DNA from: UBA1181 sp045226255
GTDB lineage: Bacteria > Bacteroidota > Bacteroidia > Bacteroidales > Paludibacteraceae
Assembly (NCBI GenBank): GCA_045226255.1
Contig: JBGVCG010000014.1
Coordinates: 95,618 to 159,617, forward strand
Reading direction: 5' to 3'
DNA: 64,000 nucleotides
Part shown: positions 26,708-35,915 of the stretch, piece by piece
Layout: each line of letters opens with the position of its first letter
How positions within the stretch are numbered: position 1 is the first letter of the stretch
The notes under the pieces: generated by a model
Told to the model about the DNA's origin: nothing
What the model saw: only the letters and a program-made list of their open reading frames with translations
The model's database searches: none
Position numbers and translations under genes: made by a program

Positions 26708-28651
26708 ATGAGTTATCTGAGATTTGACAAGACGTTATTAACCAACTTGGAGCAATCCCAACAAAGGGAGATGTTGCGCACCAACAAGTCAGGAGCCTAT
26801 CATTGCACAACCATAATAGACTGTAACACCAGAAAATATCACGGATTATTAGTGACCCCCGTAAGGAACTTGGACAACGACAACCATGTTCTCCTGTCAT
26901 CCTTGGACGAGACAGTGATACAGCACGGGGCCGAATTCAACCTAGGCATTCACAAATACAACGGAGACTACTACGCTCCGCTTGGACATAAGTACCAAAG
27001 GGAATTCAAGTTCGACATCGTCCCTTCCGAAGTATACAGGGTGGGAGGAGTCATCCTTTCCAAAGAAAAAGTGTTCGTGTCGTTCGAAGACAGGATCTTG
27101 ATAAAATACACGTTGCTTGACGCACACTCGGAGACCATCCTACGGTTCAAACCATTCCTGGCCTTCAGGAACGTGAACGAGCTATGCATGGAGAACGACA
27201 AGATAAACACCTCCTACGAAGAGGAGGAGAACGGCATCTCCATGTGCCTCTACCAAGGGTACCCTAGGCTCTTCATGCAATTCAACAAGCCCGTCCAATT
27301 CGTGTCCCAGCCTAGCTGGAACAAAGGAATCGAGTACTTCAAGGAGATGGAACGTGGCTACTACTACAAAGAAGACTTGTTCGTCCCAGGATATTTCGAA
27401 TTGCCTATCAAGAAAGGGGAATCCGTCATCTTCTCCGCAGGCGTCAGTCAAGCTGACTGTCCGAAACTGGCGGAGATATGCTTCGATGAAATCACAAGGA
27501 GAACCACCCGAACGAGTTTCTTCAACTGTCTGAAGAACTCCGCCCAACAACTTTTCTGCAGGAAGAACCCTGAAGAGTTGTACCTATTGGCAGGTTATCC
27601 ATGGTTCAAATGCAGGGCGAGGGATATGTTCATCTCCCTACCGGGAGTTTCGCTCGCATTCGACGACACGTCCGGTTTCCAGAAGATCATGAACACCATG
27701 ATCCCCGCCATCCGCAACTTCATGAACGGCAAGCCTATCGGAAGGGATGTGGAAGGATTAGACCAACCAGACGTACTGCTATGGGTGACGTGGGCACTGC
27801 AGGAGTACGGCAAAGCGACCTCCAAAGAGGAGCTTTGGAACCTTTACGGAGACATCCTGAAAGAGATCGTGGAATTCATCTTACGGCAAAGGCACCCGAA
27901 CCTCTTCGTGCATGACAACGCCCTGTTGTTCTCCAACGGATGGGAGACACCAGTGACATGGATGGACGCCACCTTCAATGGTAAGCCTGTCACGCCAAGA
28001 AGCGGGTACATCGTGGAGATCAACGCATTGTGGTACAATACGCTACGGTTCATCGCAGACCTCACCATGGACTTCGGAGAGGAACATTTCTCGGAGACCC
28101 TCACCAACTATGCGAACAGGGTGCAGGAGAGTTTCTCCGCCACCTTCTGGAACGGCTATTACCTATACGACTTCGTCAGCGGCAACTACAAAGAGCTGTC
28201 GGTTCGTCCGAACATGATATTCGCCGCATCCCTGAAATACTCTCCACTGGAGAACAAACAGAAAAAAGCGATCGTGGACATCGCCACGAAAGAGTTATTC
28301 ACACCAAAGGGGCTACGCTCCCTAAGTCCGAAGAGCCCGAACTACAGAGGCTCCTGCGAAGGGAACGAAGACACCCGCACCTTCTCCAAACATCAAGGCG
28401 CCGCATGGCCATGGCTACTCGGTCCATACGTGGAGGCTTACCTCAGCGTATACAAGAACAGCGGTATGTTCTTCGCCGAAAGGGCGCTCATCGGCATAGA
28501 GGAAGAGATGTTCGTCGGATGTATCGGAACACTCTGCGAGATGTACGACGGTAACCCGCCTTACAAGGGAAGAGGAGGTCTGTCGTTCGCGATGAACGTC
28601 GCGGAGACACTACGCACAATTAAGAACCTAAAGAACCACAAGAAAGACTAA
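26708..28651 (+). CDS. Glycogen debranching enzyme (amylo-alpha-1,6-glucosidase, GH133 type)
   Basis: Cytosolic enzyme that removes alpha-1,6-linked glucose from limit dextrins. The N-terminal beta-sandwich (about residues 15-270) begins SYLRFDKTLLTNLEQSQQ with the block RTNKSGAYHCTTI. The (alpha/alpha)6 barrel (about 280-640) has GYPWFKCRARDMFIS, GWETPVTWMDA and FSKHQGAAWPWLLGP, typical of bacterial GDE. Length is 647 aa. It is the first gene of a three-gene operon with a GT4 and a GH57, spaced 11 and 20 bp, an arrangement I recall for glycogen metabolism in Bacteroides. A promoter could not be assigned with confidence in the 189-bp gap upstream. Confidence 0.93.
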   Translation: MSYLRFDKTLLTNLEQSQQREMLRTNKSGAYHCTTIIDCNTRKYHGLLVTPVRNLDNDNHVLLSSLDETVIQHGAEFNLGIHKYNGDYYAPLGHKYQREFKFDIVPSEVYRVGGVILSKEKVFVSFEDRILIKYTLLDAHSETILRFKPFLAFRNVNELCMENDKINTSYEEEENGISMCLYQGYPRLFMQFNKPVQFVSQPSWNKGIEYFKEMERGYYYKEDLFVPGYFELPIKKGESVIFSAGVSQADCPKLAEICFDEITRRTTRTSFFNCLKNSAQQLFCRKNPEELYLLAGYPWFKCRARDMFISLPGVSLAFDDTSGFQKIMNTMIPAIRNFMNGKPIGRDVEGLDQPDVLLWVTWALQEYGKATSKEELWNLYGDILKEIVEFILRQRHPNLFVHDNALLFSNGWETPVTWMDATFNGKPVTPRSGYIVEINALWYNTLRFIADLTMDFGEEHFSETLTNYANRVQESFSATFWNGYYLYDFVSGNYKELSVRPNMIFAASLKYSPLENKQKKAIVDIATKELFTPKGLRSLSPKSPNYRGSCEGNEDTRTFSKHQGAAWPWLLGPYVEAYLSVYKNSGMFFAERALIGIEEEMFVGCIGTLCEMYDGNPPYKGRGGLSFAMNVAETLRTIKNLKNHKKD

Positions 28652-28662
28652 GAAAATAGACT

Positions 28663-29928
28663 ATGAGAGCATTAATGTTTGGTTGGGAATTTCCTCCGCA
28701 TATCTTAGGAGGTTTAGGAACAGCGAGTTACGGACTCACCCGTGGCATGTCTGCGCAAAAGGACATGCAAATCACCTTCGTGTTGCCTAAACCATGGGGA
28801 GATGAAGACCAAAGTTTTCTTCGAATCATCGCGGCGAACAAGGTGCCGGTGGTTTGGAGAGACCCTAACTGGGACTACCTGAACCAAGAGTTGGCGGGAA
28901 GGTTGAGCCCAGACGAGTACTACCGTATGCGTGCCTGCATACAGGAGGATAACAACCATATCGGCACGAACGGCATCGGCTCCATTGAGTTCTCGGGACG
29001 ATACCCCGACAACCTGCAGGAGGAGATACGCAACTATGACGCGGTCGCAGGTGTCGTGAGCCGCGCTTTAGACTTCGACATCATACACTCGCACGACTGG
29101 CTGACATACCCCGCCGGCGTGCACGCCAAATACGTGTCAGGCAAACCGCTCGTCATCCACGTCCACGCCACCGACTTCGACAGAAGCCGAGGCAACGTGA
29201 ACCCTACCGTCTACAGCATCGAGAAGGCGGGTATGGACCATGCGGACCATATCATCACTGTAAGCAATAAGACAAGGGATACGGTCATTGACCAATACCA
29301 CATAGACCCCGCAAAAGTGACCACGGTGCACAATGCGGTGGAGCCGCTCAGCCCTGAGATTCAGGCCATCCAACCTCACCACAACACGAAGGACAAGGTG
29401 GTCACCTTCTTGGGACGCATCACCATGCAAAAGGGTCCGGAGTACTTCGTCGAGGCTGCCCACAAGGTGTTGCAGAAGACCAAGAACGTGCGCTTCGTCA
29501 TGGCCGGCAGCGGTGACATGATGGAGAAGATGATCAGCATGGTGGCCTACAAGAACATCGGCGACCGCTTCCACTTCACAGGGTTCCTGAAAGGCACGGA
29601 GGTCTACGAGATACTGAAATCGAGCGACGTCTACATCATGCCATCCGTATCGGAGCCATTCGGCATCTCTCCTTTGGAGGCGATGCAGGTAGGTGTGCCG
29701 ACCATCGTCTCCAAGCAGTCAGGTTGCGCCGAGATCCTCAGCAACGCTATCAAGATAGACTACTGGGACATAGACGCAATGGCGAACGCAATTTACTCCA
29801 TCATCACCTACCCCGCCATGTATGATTACCTGAAAACGGAAGGGAAGAAAGAGGTGGACGGAATCGTCTGGGAGAACGCGGCTTGGAAAGTGCGCGACAT
29901 CTATGACAGAGTATTAGGATTGAAATAA
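28663..29928 (+). CDS. GT4-family glycosyltransferase of the glycogen operon
   Basis: GT-B fold enzyme resembling glycogen/starch synthases: it opens MFGWEFPPHILGGLGTASYGL, with the acceptor-side loop containing GGLGT, IIHSHDWLTYPAG, then the C-terminal domain with the E-x7-E motif SEPFGISPLEAM (near residue 330). It probably extends an alpha-1,4-glucan from a nucleotide-sugar donor. Donor specificity (ADP- or UDP-glucose) is not decided by sequence. Length, 421 aa, is shorter than classical GlgA (about 480 aa, GT5) and fits GT4. Overlap with GDE and GH57 genes in one operon supports a role in glycogen synthesis or turnover. Confidence 0.9.
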   Translation: MRALMFGWEFPPHILGGLGTASYGLTRGMSAQKDMQITFVLPKPWGDEDQSFLRIIAANKVPVVWRDPNWDYLNQELAGRLSPDEYYRMRACIQEDNNHIGTNGIGSIEFSGRYPDNLQEEIRNYDAVAGVVSRALDFDIIHSHDWLTYPAGVHAKYVSGKPLVIHVHATDFDRSRGNVNPTVYSIEKAGMDHADHIITVSNKTRDTVIDQYHIDPAKVTTVHNAVEPLSPEIQAIQPHHNTKDKVVTFLGRITMQKGPEYFVEAAHKVLQKTKNVRFVMAGSGDMMEKMISMVAYKNIGDRFHFTGFLKGTEVYEILKSSDVYIMPSVSEPFGISPLEAMQVGVPTIVSKQSGCAEILSNAIKIDYWDIDAMANAIYSIITYPAMYDYLKTEGKKEVDGIVWENAAWKVRDIYDRVLGLK

Positions 29929-29948
29929 CAAATAACAACATAGGCAAA

Positions 29949-31370
29949 ATGAGAACAATATGCTTTTACTTTCAGATACACCAGCCCTTCAGACTGAAGA
30001 GATATAGGTTCTTCGACATCGGCATGGATCATTACTACTACGATGACTACGCCAACGAGGAGATTATACGCCGCATCGCCGAACGTTGCTACCTGCCTGC
30101 CAACCAGACCATCCTACAGATGATCAAGGAGACGGGAGGAAAGTTCAAGGTGGCCTTCTCCATCTCGGGAATCGCCTTGGAGCAACTGGAGCTTTACGCA
30201 CCGGAGGTGATCGACTCCTTCAAGGAACTGGCACAGACAGGCTGTGTGGAATTCCTAGCGGAGACATTCGCCCACTCCCTATCGAGTCTGGAAGAGGACA
30301 GCGACGAATTCGAGCTGCAAGTGAAGATGCATGCGAACAAGATACAAAGCCTCTTCGGCTACAAACCGACCTCATTCCGTAACACCGAGCTCATCTACTC
30401 AGACGACATCGGAAGGCGGGTGGCCAACATGGGCTTCAAAGGCATGATCACCGAAGGCGCCAAGCACGTATTGGGATGGAAAAGCCCGAACTACGTCTAT
30501 TGTTGCGCCAGCAACCCACGCCTCAAGCTATTGCTCAAGAACTACAAACTGAGCGACGACATCACCTTCCGCTTCTCAGACTGGAGCTGGGATCAGTTCC
30601 CGCTGACGGCCGACAAGCTAATCAATTGGATATCAGCCTGTCCAAAAGAAGAAGATGTCTTCAACCTCTTCATGAACTACGAGACGTTCGGTGAGCTGCA
30701 AAGCAAGGAGACGGGCATCTTCGAGTTCCTGAAAGCGATACCGCGCATGGCGGAGAAAGCGGACATCAATTTCGAGACGCCAGCCAACCTCTTCAGCAAG
30801 AAGAAACCAATCGACCGCATCGACGTCCCTTACACCATCTCATGGGCGGACGAGGAGCGAGACACCTCCGCATGGCTCGGAAACGAGCTGCAACGGTCGG
30901 CTTTCAACATATTGTACAGCATCCGTGACAAAGTGCGACTCTGCACCGACAGAAAGATCCTGCAGGACTGGTATTACCTCCAGACCTCCGACCATTTCTA
31001 CTACATGAGCACCAAGCACTTCTCCGACGGAGCGGTACACAACCATTTCAGCCCATACGAGACCCCGTTCGAGGCCTTCACCAACTACATGAACGTACTT
31101 AGCGACTTCATGATCCGCGTCAGGGAGAAGTTCCCAGAGGGAGTGGACGTGGAGGAACTCAACTCACTCATGAAGACCATCAACGCCCAAGGGAAGATCA
31201 TCGCCCAATTGGAGCAGGAGAAAAACGACACCTCCACCCAAAGCGAGGCTAAAGCCAAGAAAGGGAAGGTGGAATGCAAGGCGCAAAAGGTCACCAAAGA
31301 GAAGAAGAGCACCGCGAAAAAGGGGAAGAGCACCGCTTCCACCCCAAAGGCTAAGAAGTCAATAGCTTAG
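29949..31370 (+). CDS. GH57-family alpha-amylase-like protein with basic tail
   Basis: GH57 domains act on alpha-glucans (amylase, 4-alpha-glucanotransferase or branching). Family blocks are HQPF near residue 10, AETFAHSLSSL, the nucleophile region FRNTELIYSDDIG with Glu, and FSDWSWDQFP followed by NYETFG. The core is about 1-400. The last 40 residues are very rich in Lys, Ala, Ser and Thr (for example KEKKSTAKKGK) and look disordered, an addition not expected of a GH57 domain. The activity could be alpha-amylase or branching. It lacks a signal peptide and is the last gene of the glycogen operon. Confidence 0.9.
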   Translation: MRTICFYFQIHQPFRLKRYRFFDIGMDHYYYDDYANEEIIRRIAERCYLPANQTILQMIKETGGKFKVAFSISGIALEQLELYAPEVIDSFKELAQTGCVEFLAETFAHSLSSLEEDSDEFELQVKMHANKIQSLFGYKPTSFRNTELIYSDDIGRRVANMGFKGMITEGAKHVLGWKSPNYVYCCASNPRLKLLLKNYKLSDDITFRFSDWSWDQFPLTADKLINWISACPKEEDVFNLFMNYETFGELQSKETGIFEFLKAIPRMAEKADINFETPANLFSKKKPIDRIDVPYTISWADEERDTSAWLGNELQRSAFNILYSIRDKVRLCTDRKILQDWYYLQTSDHFYYMSTKHFSDGAVHNHFSPYETPFEAFTNYMNVLSDFMIRVREKFPEGVDVEELNSLMKTINAQGKIIAQLEQEKNDTSTQSEAKAKKGKVECKAQKVTKEKKSTAKKGKSTASTPKAKKSIA

Positions 31371-31456
31371 ATAGACGCTAGACTTTAGTTGTTGGTGCTA
31401 AGTTTTGCACTCCAATAAAAATCCGGCAAGGCGCAAAAGATAATTTGCATTATTCA

Positions 31457-31487
31457 TTGTCGATTATGAAATCATTTTATACCTTTG
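31457..31487 (+). promoter_or_regulatory. Promoter for tRNA-Pro
   Basis: TTG (31457-31459), 20-nt spacer and TACCTTTG (31480-31487) just 10 bp before the first base of the tRNA. The spacing is ideal. Confidence 0.8.
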
Positions 31488-31497
31488 CGGCGGATTT

Positions 31498-31573
31498 CGG
31501 GGTGTAGCGCAGTTGGTAGCGCGTTACGTTCGGGACGTAGAGGTCGCCCGTTCGAGCCGGGTCACCCCGACCA
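31498..31573 (+). tRNA. tRNA-Pro (anticodon CGG)
   Basis: A full cloverleaf can be drawn: acceptor CGGGGTG with CACCCCG, D arm GCGC...GCGC, anticodon stem TTACG/CGTAG around the loop TTCGGGA with anticodon CGG (31531-31533), T arm GCCCG-TTCGAGC-CGGGT, discriminator A and an encoded CCA. G follows the anticodon, as usual for proline tRNAs. It decodes CCG. Confidence 0.97.
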
Positions 31574-31682
31574 CAAGTCTTTGCAACTCATCATGAATCG
31601 CAAAGACTTTTTTTATTGGCAGGTTCCATATTTCAGAACACGCCTAATCGTCATAACCAAAGAAGAAGCGAGGAGAGAACAC

Positions 31683-32177
31683 ATGAGAAAGATCAGATGC
31701 CCCAAATGTGAACAATTCATCAGATTCGAGGATAGCCGCATAGAGCCAGGCGCATCCATCATCATCCAATGCGACAACTGCGGGAAGAAATTCAGCATAC
31801 GATTCAAGCCTAAAGAGGAGAAGAAAGAGGACTACACCTATGGCTGTATCATCGTCGTGGAGAACGTGTTCTGCCACAAGCAGATCATCCCGCTACAACT
31901 CGGGGAGAACATGTTCGGCCGACGCTGTCCCGGCACCGTCATCTCCTCACCCATCGACACCAACGACACCAGCATGGACAGGATGCACTGCATCGTCCAC
32001 GTGGAGATGGACAAGGCGGGTAACATCATCCATAAAGTGGAAGACTACGACAGCCTCGTCGGCACCTTTGTGATGAACGAAATCCTGCAGAAAAAGGAGA
32101 AGAGGATTGTCCACGAAGGGGAGATCATCACTTTGGGAGCGACCACCCTCATCCTCAAAACAGGTGCGCCAGACTAA
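31683..32177 (+). CDS. Zinc-ribbon plus FHA-domain protein, 164 aa
   Basis: Two CxxC pairs at residues about 5-8 and 31-34 (CPKCEQF and CDNCGKKF) form a zinc ribbon of the MJ0042 type. The C-terminal two thirds hold a forkhead-associated fold, with the block ENMFGRR, the pThr-contact region ISSPIDTNDTSMDRMHC and a final IITLGATTLILK strand. FHA domains bind phosphothreonine peptides. I start the protein at the ATG at 31683 (AGGAG at 31670-31674); an upstream extension would run into the tRNA. It is followed by sprE after 234 bp that contain no other gene. Confidence 0.82.
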   Translation: MRKIRCPKCEQFIRFEDSRIEPGASIIIQCDNCGKKFSIRFKPKEEKKEDYTYGCIIVVENVFCHKQIIPLQLGENMFGRRCPGTVISSPIDTNDTSMDRMHCIVHVEMDKAGNIIHKVEDYDSLVGTFVMNEILQKKEKRIVHEGEIITLGATTLILKTGAPD

Positions 32178-32411
32178 TCAACCAACCACACAAGCGTTCC
32201 GTTCCACCGCCTCGGAACCGCCCCAAGATGCCCCATTCAAACAAATATTGAAAAAATCCAAGCATATATCCCCCGATAATCAAGGATAAGTTACAGAATT
32301 TTATGTATTTTTGTCGAATGACTACACGGGAGGAACACAATTTTCTTCCCAATAGTCAGTTAAGTAATATGGGGAGACCCCAACTAGGAATAACATCTTT
32401 GGTAAACAGTA

Positions 32412-35400
32412 ATGTTAAGGACAAAAAACACCTACATATTGTTCGGTCTAATGGCAATTCTGACATTAGCGGGCTGTGACATGAAGAAAAACACTTGGTT
32501 CAACAGAAAGCACCAAGCGTTGAACACGAAATACAACGTCTATTACAATGCGAACGAGTCCTTCAAAAAAGGAAACAAGAGGATTGAGGAAGCATATCAA
32601 CCCGACTATTCCCACGTGATCCCCGTGTTCGCCGTGAGCGACGCATCCACGAAAGGGGCTGGAACGGGAGACATGAACAAGGCGGTGGAGAAATGCGAGC
32701 AGGCCATCCAGAAACGCTCCATGCAGAAGAAGCCGAAGAAGGATTACAGCAAGATGCGTGACCCTAACTACGTCTCATTCTACAATCAGGAAGAGTTCAA
32801 CTCCTACATGGACGAAGTATATATGCTGATGGGCAAATCCAAATACTACGCCAACGATTACCTGGCGGCCTCAGCCACCTTCACCTACGTCACCAAGCAC
32901 TTCTCGCACGATCAAAGGCTCGTCACGGAAGCGAACATCTGGAAAGCACGCTCCATGAAAGAGATGGACTGGATCTACGAGGCTGACGAAATACTTAAAC
33001 GAATCGACCCGGAAGAGATCGACCCATCGCTCGTCAACCTATACAACGGAGCCATGGCGGACCTGCTCGTCACCCAACGAGAATACAAAGCGGCGCTCCC
33101 CTACTTGGAGAAGGCGGCAGAAACAGAAAAAGACCGTTTACAACGGACTAGATTTAACTTCGTGTCCGCACAGATTTACCAACTATTAGGAGAAAAAGAA
33201 AAGGCTTTCACCCTCTACGAGAAGGTCATAAAGGCAAACCCGCCTTACCAAATGTCCTTCAACGCCAAGATAAGGGAGACCGAAGTGGTGGGCGGTAAGC
33301 AATCCACGGAATCGCTCGTCAACCGTCTCCTCAAGATGGCCAAGAACAAAAACAACGAGGACTATTTGGATCAGATCTACTATGCGATCGGTAACATATA
33401 CCTCGCCAAGAAAGATACCACCAAGGCAGTGGAGAACTACCTATTGTCCGCAGAGAAAAGCACTCGCAACGGAAAAGAGAAGGCACAGACGCTCATCACA
33501 CTCGGAGACATCTACTACGAACGTCCTGACTATGTGTTGGCTCAACCATGCTTCTCGGAAGCTTCTTCCCTGATAGACCATAAGCATGACGACTACGTCA
33601 GAGTATCCCGCCTCGCCTCCGTATTGGACGAACTGGTGCAGAACTACAACACCTACAAGCTACAGGATAGCTTGCTCATCCTCTCCACCGCAAGCAAAGG
33701 CGACCTCACCGCCGCCATCAACAGACAGATCGCCAAGATCATAGAGGAGGAGAAGAAAGAGAGGGAACGTCGCCAAAAAGAATACGAGGAGCAGAAACAA
33801 TTGGAACTCGAAATCGAGAACATGGCGGTGATGGACAAACGAGCTTTGGGTAACGCCGAAGGCTCCACATGGTACTTCTACGTCAAAAGCACAGTAGACA
33901 AGGGAAAACTGGAGTTCCGCAAGAAGTTCGGGCAAAGACGCTTGGAAGACAACTGGAACCGTAAGAACAAAGCCATTGCCGTATTCTCGGAAGAGTCTCT
34001 GTCGGATATGATAGACATGGACGCATTGAAATTAGAAGGTGCCGACGAGGCAGCAAACGACACGACGAACGGAGCGAACAAACAAGCGATGGCGAATGAA
34101 GCCAACCCTAAACGTCCCGAATACTACCTGAAACAGATTCCTTTCACCGACGACCAGAAAAAGAGCGCACATGAACAACTCGCAGACGCCCTCTTCAACC
34201 TAGGCGTCATCTACGACGAAAAACTGAACGACTACGAGAAGGCATTCGAAGCCTTCGAGGAATTCGCGAAACGATACCCAGAAGACCCTCGTACGGCGGA
34301 CGGATTCTATTGCTGCTACAGAATCGCAGGAAAAATGAACGATGCCCAAATCAGCGACAAATACAGGAACATTCTGCTTACGGACTATCCGAACAGCAAA
34401 TATGCGAAGATACTTTCTCAACCAGACTTCAAAACGAAACTTGAGAAGATGAAGGACGTACAGGATTCCCTCTACGAGAGAACCTACGCAGCCTTCCTCA
34501 ACGGGAAATTCGACGAAGTGAAGACGAACACCGCCTATATGGAGGCCAATTACCCAGTCTCTTCCATCATGCCTAAATTCTTATTGCTCAATGCCTTGAG
34601 CATCGGAAAAACCGCAGGGAAAGACACCTTCGCCGTTGCGCTCAACAACCTGTTGGAACGCTACCCAAATAGCGATGTATCCTCCATGGCGAAGGACATC
34701 CTCGCCCTTATCAACCAAGGAAACAACCCGGAGCAGGGTACATCAACGGGCGGACTCATGTCCCTCCGAGAGGAAAGCAGGAAGGAAGAAGCTGAACAAA
34801 ACGGAGTGGTCGAAAGCAAAGGCTTTACGGTCAGCTTCAACTCACCTTACATCTTCGTGATCATCACAGACACCACGAAGGTCAACTCCAACAAGCTCCT
34901 CTACGAAACCGCCACCTACAACTTCACGAAATTCCTCATCAAGGACTTCGACCTGAGCATCAAGGAGGGCATACTCTCCGTATCTGGACTCGACAACTAC
35001 GAGGAGGCTCTTTGGTACATCAACGGCGTGATCGCGGACAAAGGCATACAATCCCTCCTCAGCGGAACCGACTACAAATACTTGCTCATCACACCAGAGA
35101 ACCTGGAACTGATCGGCAAAGGTTACACCGTGGAACAATATGAGAAGTTCTACAAAGAGAACATCGCAGGCAAAAACAAACGTTCCAACAAGACCAACAT
35201 CGAGCTTGTCGGCGAACAACAAAAACTGGAGGAGGCAACCACCACTCAAAAGCTCGACGTGAAAGAGGGTGACGACCTGAACGGCGCAAAGGTGACCACC
35301 ACCCCAAGCGAGACCCCTCAAACAAGCGCACCGTCCACAGAAGTGAAAGAAGAGGCGAAACCGTCCACAGAGACGACGACAAGCGAACCGAAGGCGGCTG

Positions 35401-35912
35401 CACCTCAACCTGAGGAGAAGAGCAACGCTCAACCAGAAGAGAAGAAGGAGAACACACTCCCTCAGCCTTCCACCGAACAGAAAGAGTCCGACAAGACAGT
35501 CCAAGAGCAACCTAAGAAGGAGCTGAGGAAATACAAAGGGCTCTACACCTACGACCCGTCATCATCCCACTGCCTCGTCATCATCGTCAACCAAGGGAAG
35601 GCGAACGAGGGAGATGTGACGAAAGCGCTGAACGAATACAACAAGAACAGCCACGCATTGTTGAACCTAAGCGTGGAGACCACCTCATCCAAAGACTTCC
35701 CGCAAATGTTCGTGGTCGGAGATATGCCATCTGCAGAAATAGGCATGTCTTACCTCACCCAAATCGTGAAAAGCGCGGAGGTGAAGAATGCGTTCGGAAG
35801 CACCCCTTACCGCAACATCGTCATCTCCAAAGACAACCTGCAAGTCTTGAAGGATAGCGGTAACATCAACGTATACATGGAATTGTACAAACGATTATAC
35901 CTAAAAAGATAG
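32412..35912 (+). CDS. sprE: T9SS periplasmic TPR lipoprotein SprE/PorW, 1166 aa
   Basis: Lipobox LAGC (Cys22) is followed by the family block NTWFNRKHQALNTKYNVYYN. Tetratricopeptide-type helices fill residues about 110-800. SprE (F. johnsoniae) and PorW (P. gingivalis) are needed for type IX secretion and link the SprA/PorV side to the ring proteins. The C-terminal region contains two copies of one domain (about 810-925 and 1045-1160), joined by a Thr/Pro/Glu/Lys-rich low-complexity linker (about 945-1040). The protein is longer than the F. johnsoniae form as I remember it. It is followed 3 bp later by porX. Confidence 0.93.
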   Translation: MLRTKNTYILFGLMAILTLAGCDMKKNTWFNRKHQALNTKYNVYYNANESFKKGNKRIEEAYQPDYSHVIPVFAVSDASTKGAGTGDMNKAVEKCEQAIQKRSMQKKPKKDYSKMRDPNYVSFYNQEEFNSYMDEVYMLMGKSKYYANDYLAASATFTYVTKHFSHDQRLVTEANIWKARSMKEMDWIYEADEILKRIDPEEIDPSLVNLYNGAMADLLVTQREYKAALPYLEKAAETEKDRLQRTRFNFVSAQIYQLLGEKEKAFTLYEKVIKANPPYQMSFNAKIRETEVVGGKQSTESLVNRLLKMAKNKNNEDYLDQIYYAIGNIYLAKKDTTKAVENYLLSAEKSTRNGKEKAQTLITLGDIYYERPDYVLAQPCFSEASSLIDHKHDDYVRVSRLASVLDELVQNYNTYKLQDSLLILSTASKGDLTAAINRQIAKIIEEEKKERERRQKEYEEQKQLELEIENMAVMDKRALGNAEGSTWYFYVKSTVDKGKLEFRKKFGQRRLEDNWNRKNKAIAVFSEESLSDMIDMDALKLEGADEAANDTTNGANKQAMANEANPKRPEYYLKQIPFTDDQKKSAHEQLADALFNLGVIYDEKLNDYEKAFEAFEEFAKRYPEDPRTADGFYCCYRIAGKMNDAQISDKYRNILLTDYPNSKYAKILSQPDFKTKLEKMKDVQDSLYERTYAAFLNGKFDEVKTNTAYMEANYPVSSIMPKFLLLNALSIGKTAGKDTFAVALNNLLERYPNSDVSSMAKDILALINQGNNPEQGTSTGGLMSLREESRKEEAEQNGVVESKGFTVSFNSPYIFVIITDTTKVNSNKLLYETATYNFTKFLIKDFDLSIKEGILSVSGLDNYEEALWYINGVIADKGIQSLLSGTDYKYLLITPENLELIGKGYTVEQYEKFYKENIAGKNKRSNKTNIELVGEQQKLEEATTTQKLDVKEGDDLNGAKVTTTPSETPQTSAPSTEVKEEAKPSTETTTSEPKAAAPQPEEKSNAQPEEKKENTLPQPSTEQKESDKTVQEQPKKELRKYKGLYTYDPSSSHCLVIIVNQGKANEGDVTKALNEYNKNSHALLNLSVETTSSKDFPQMFVVGDMPSAEIGMSYLTQIVKSAEVKNAFGSTPYRNIVISKDNLQVLKDSGNINVYMELYKRLYLKR

Positions 35913-35915
35913 AAG

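Noticed and set aside
31485..31682. Upstream extension of the FHA gene
   Set aside because: The extension would translate through the tRNA-Pro gene and has no family match.
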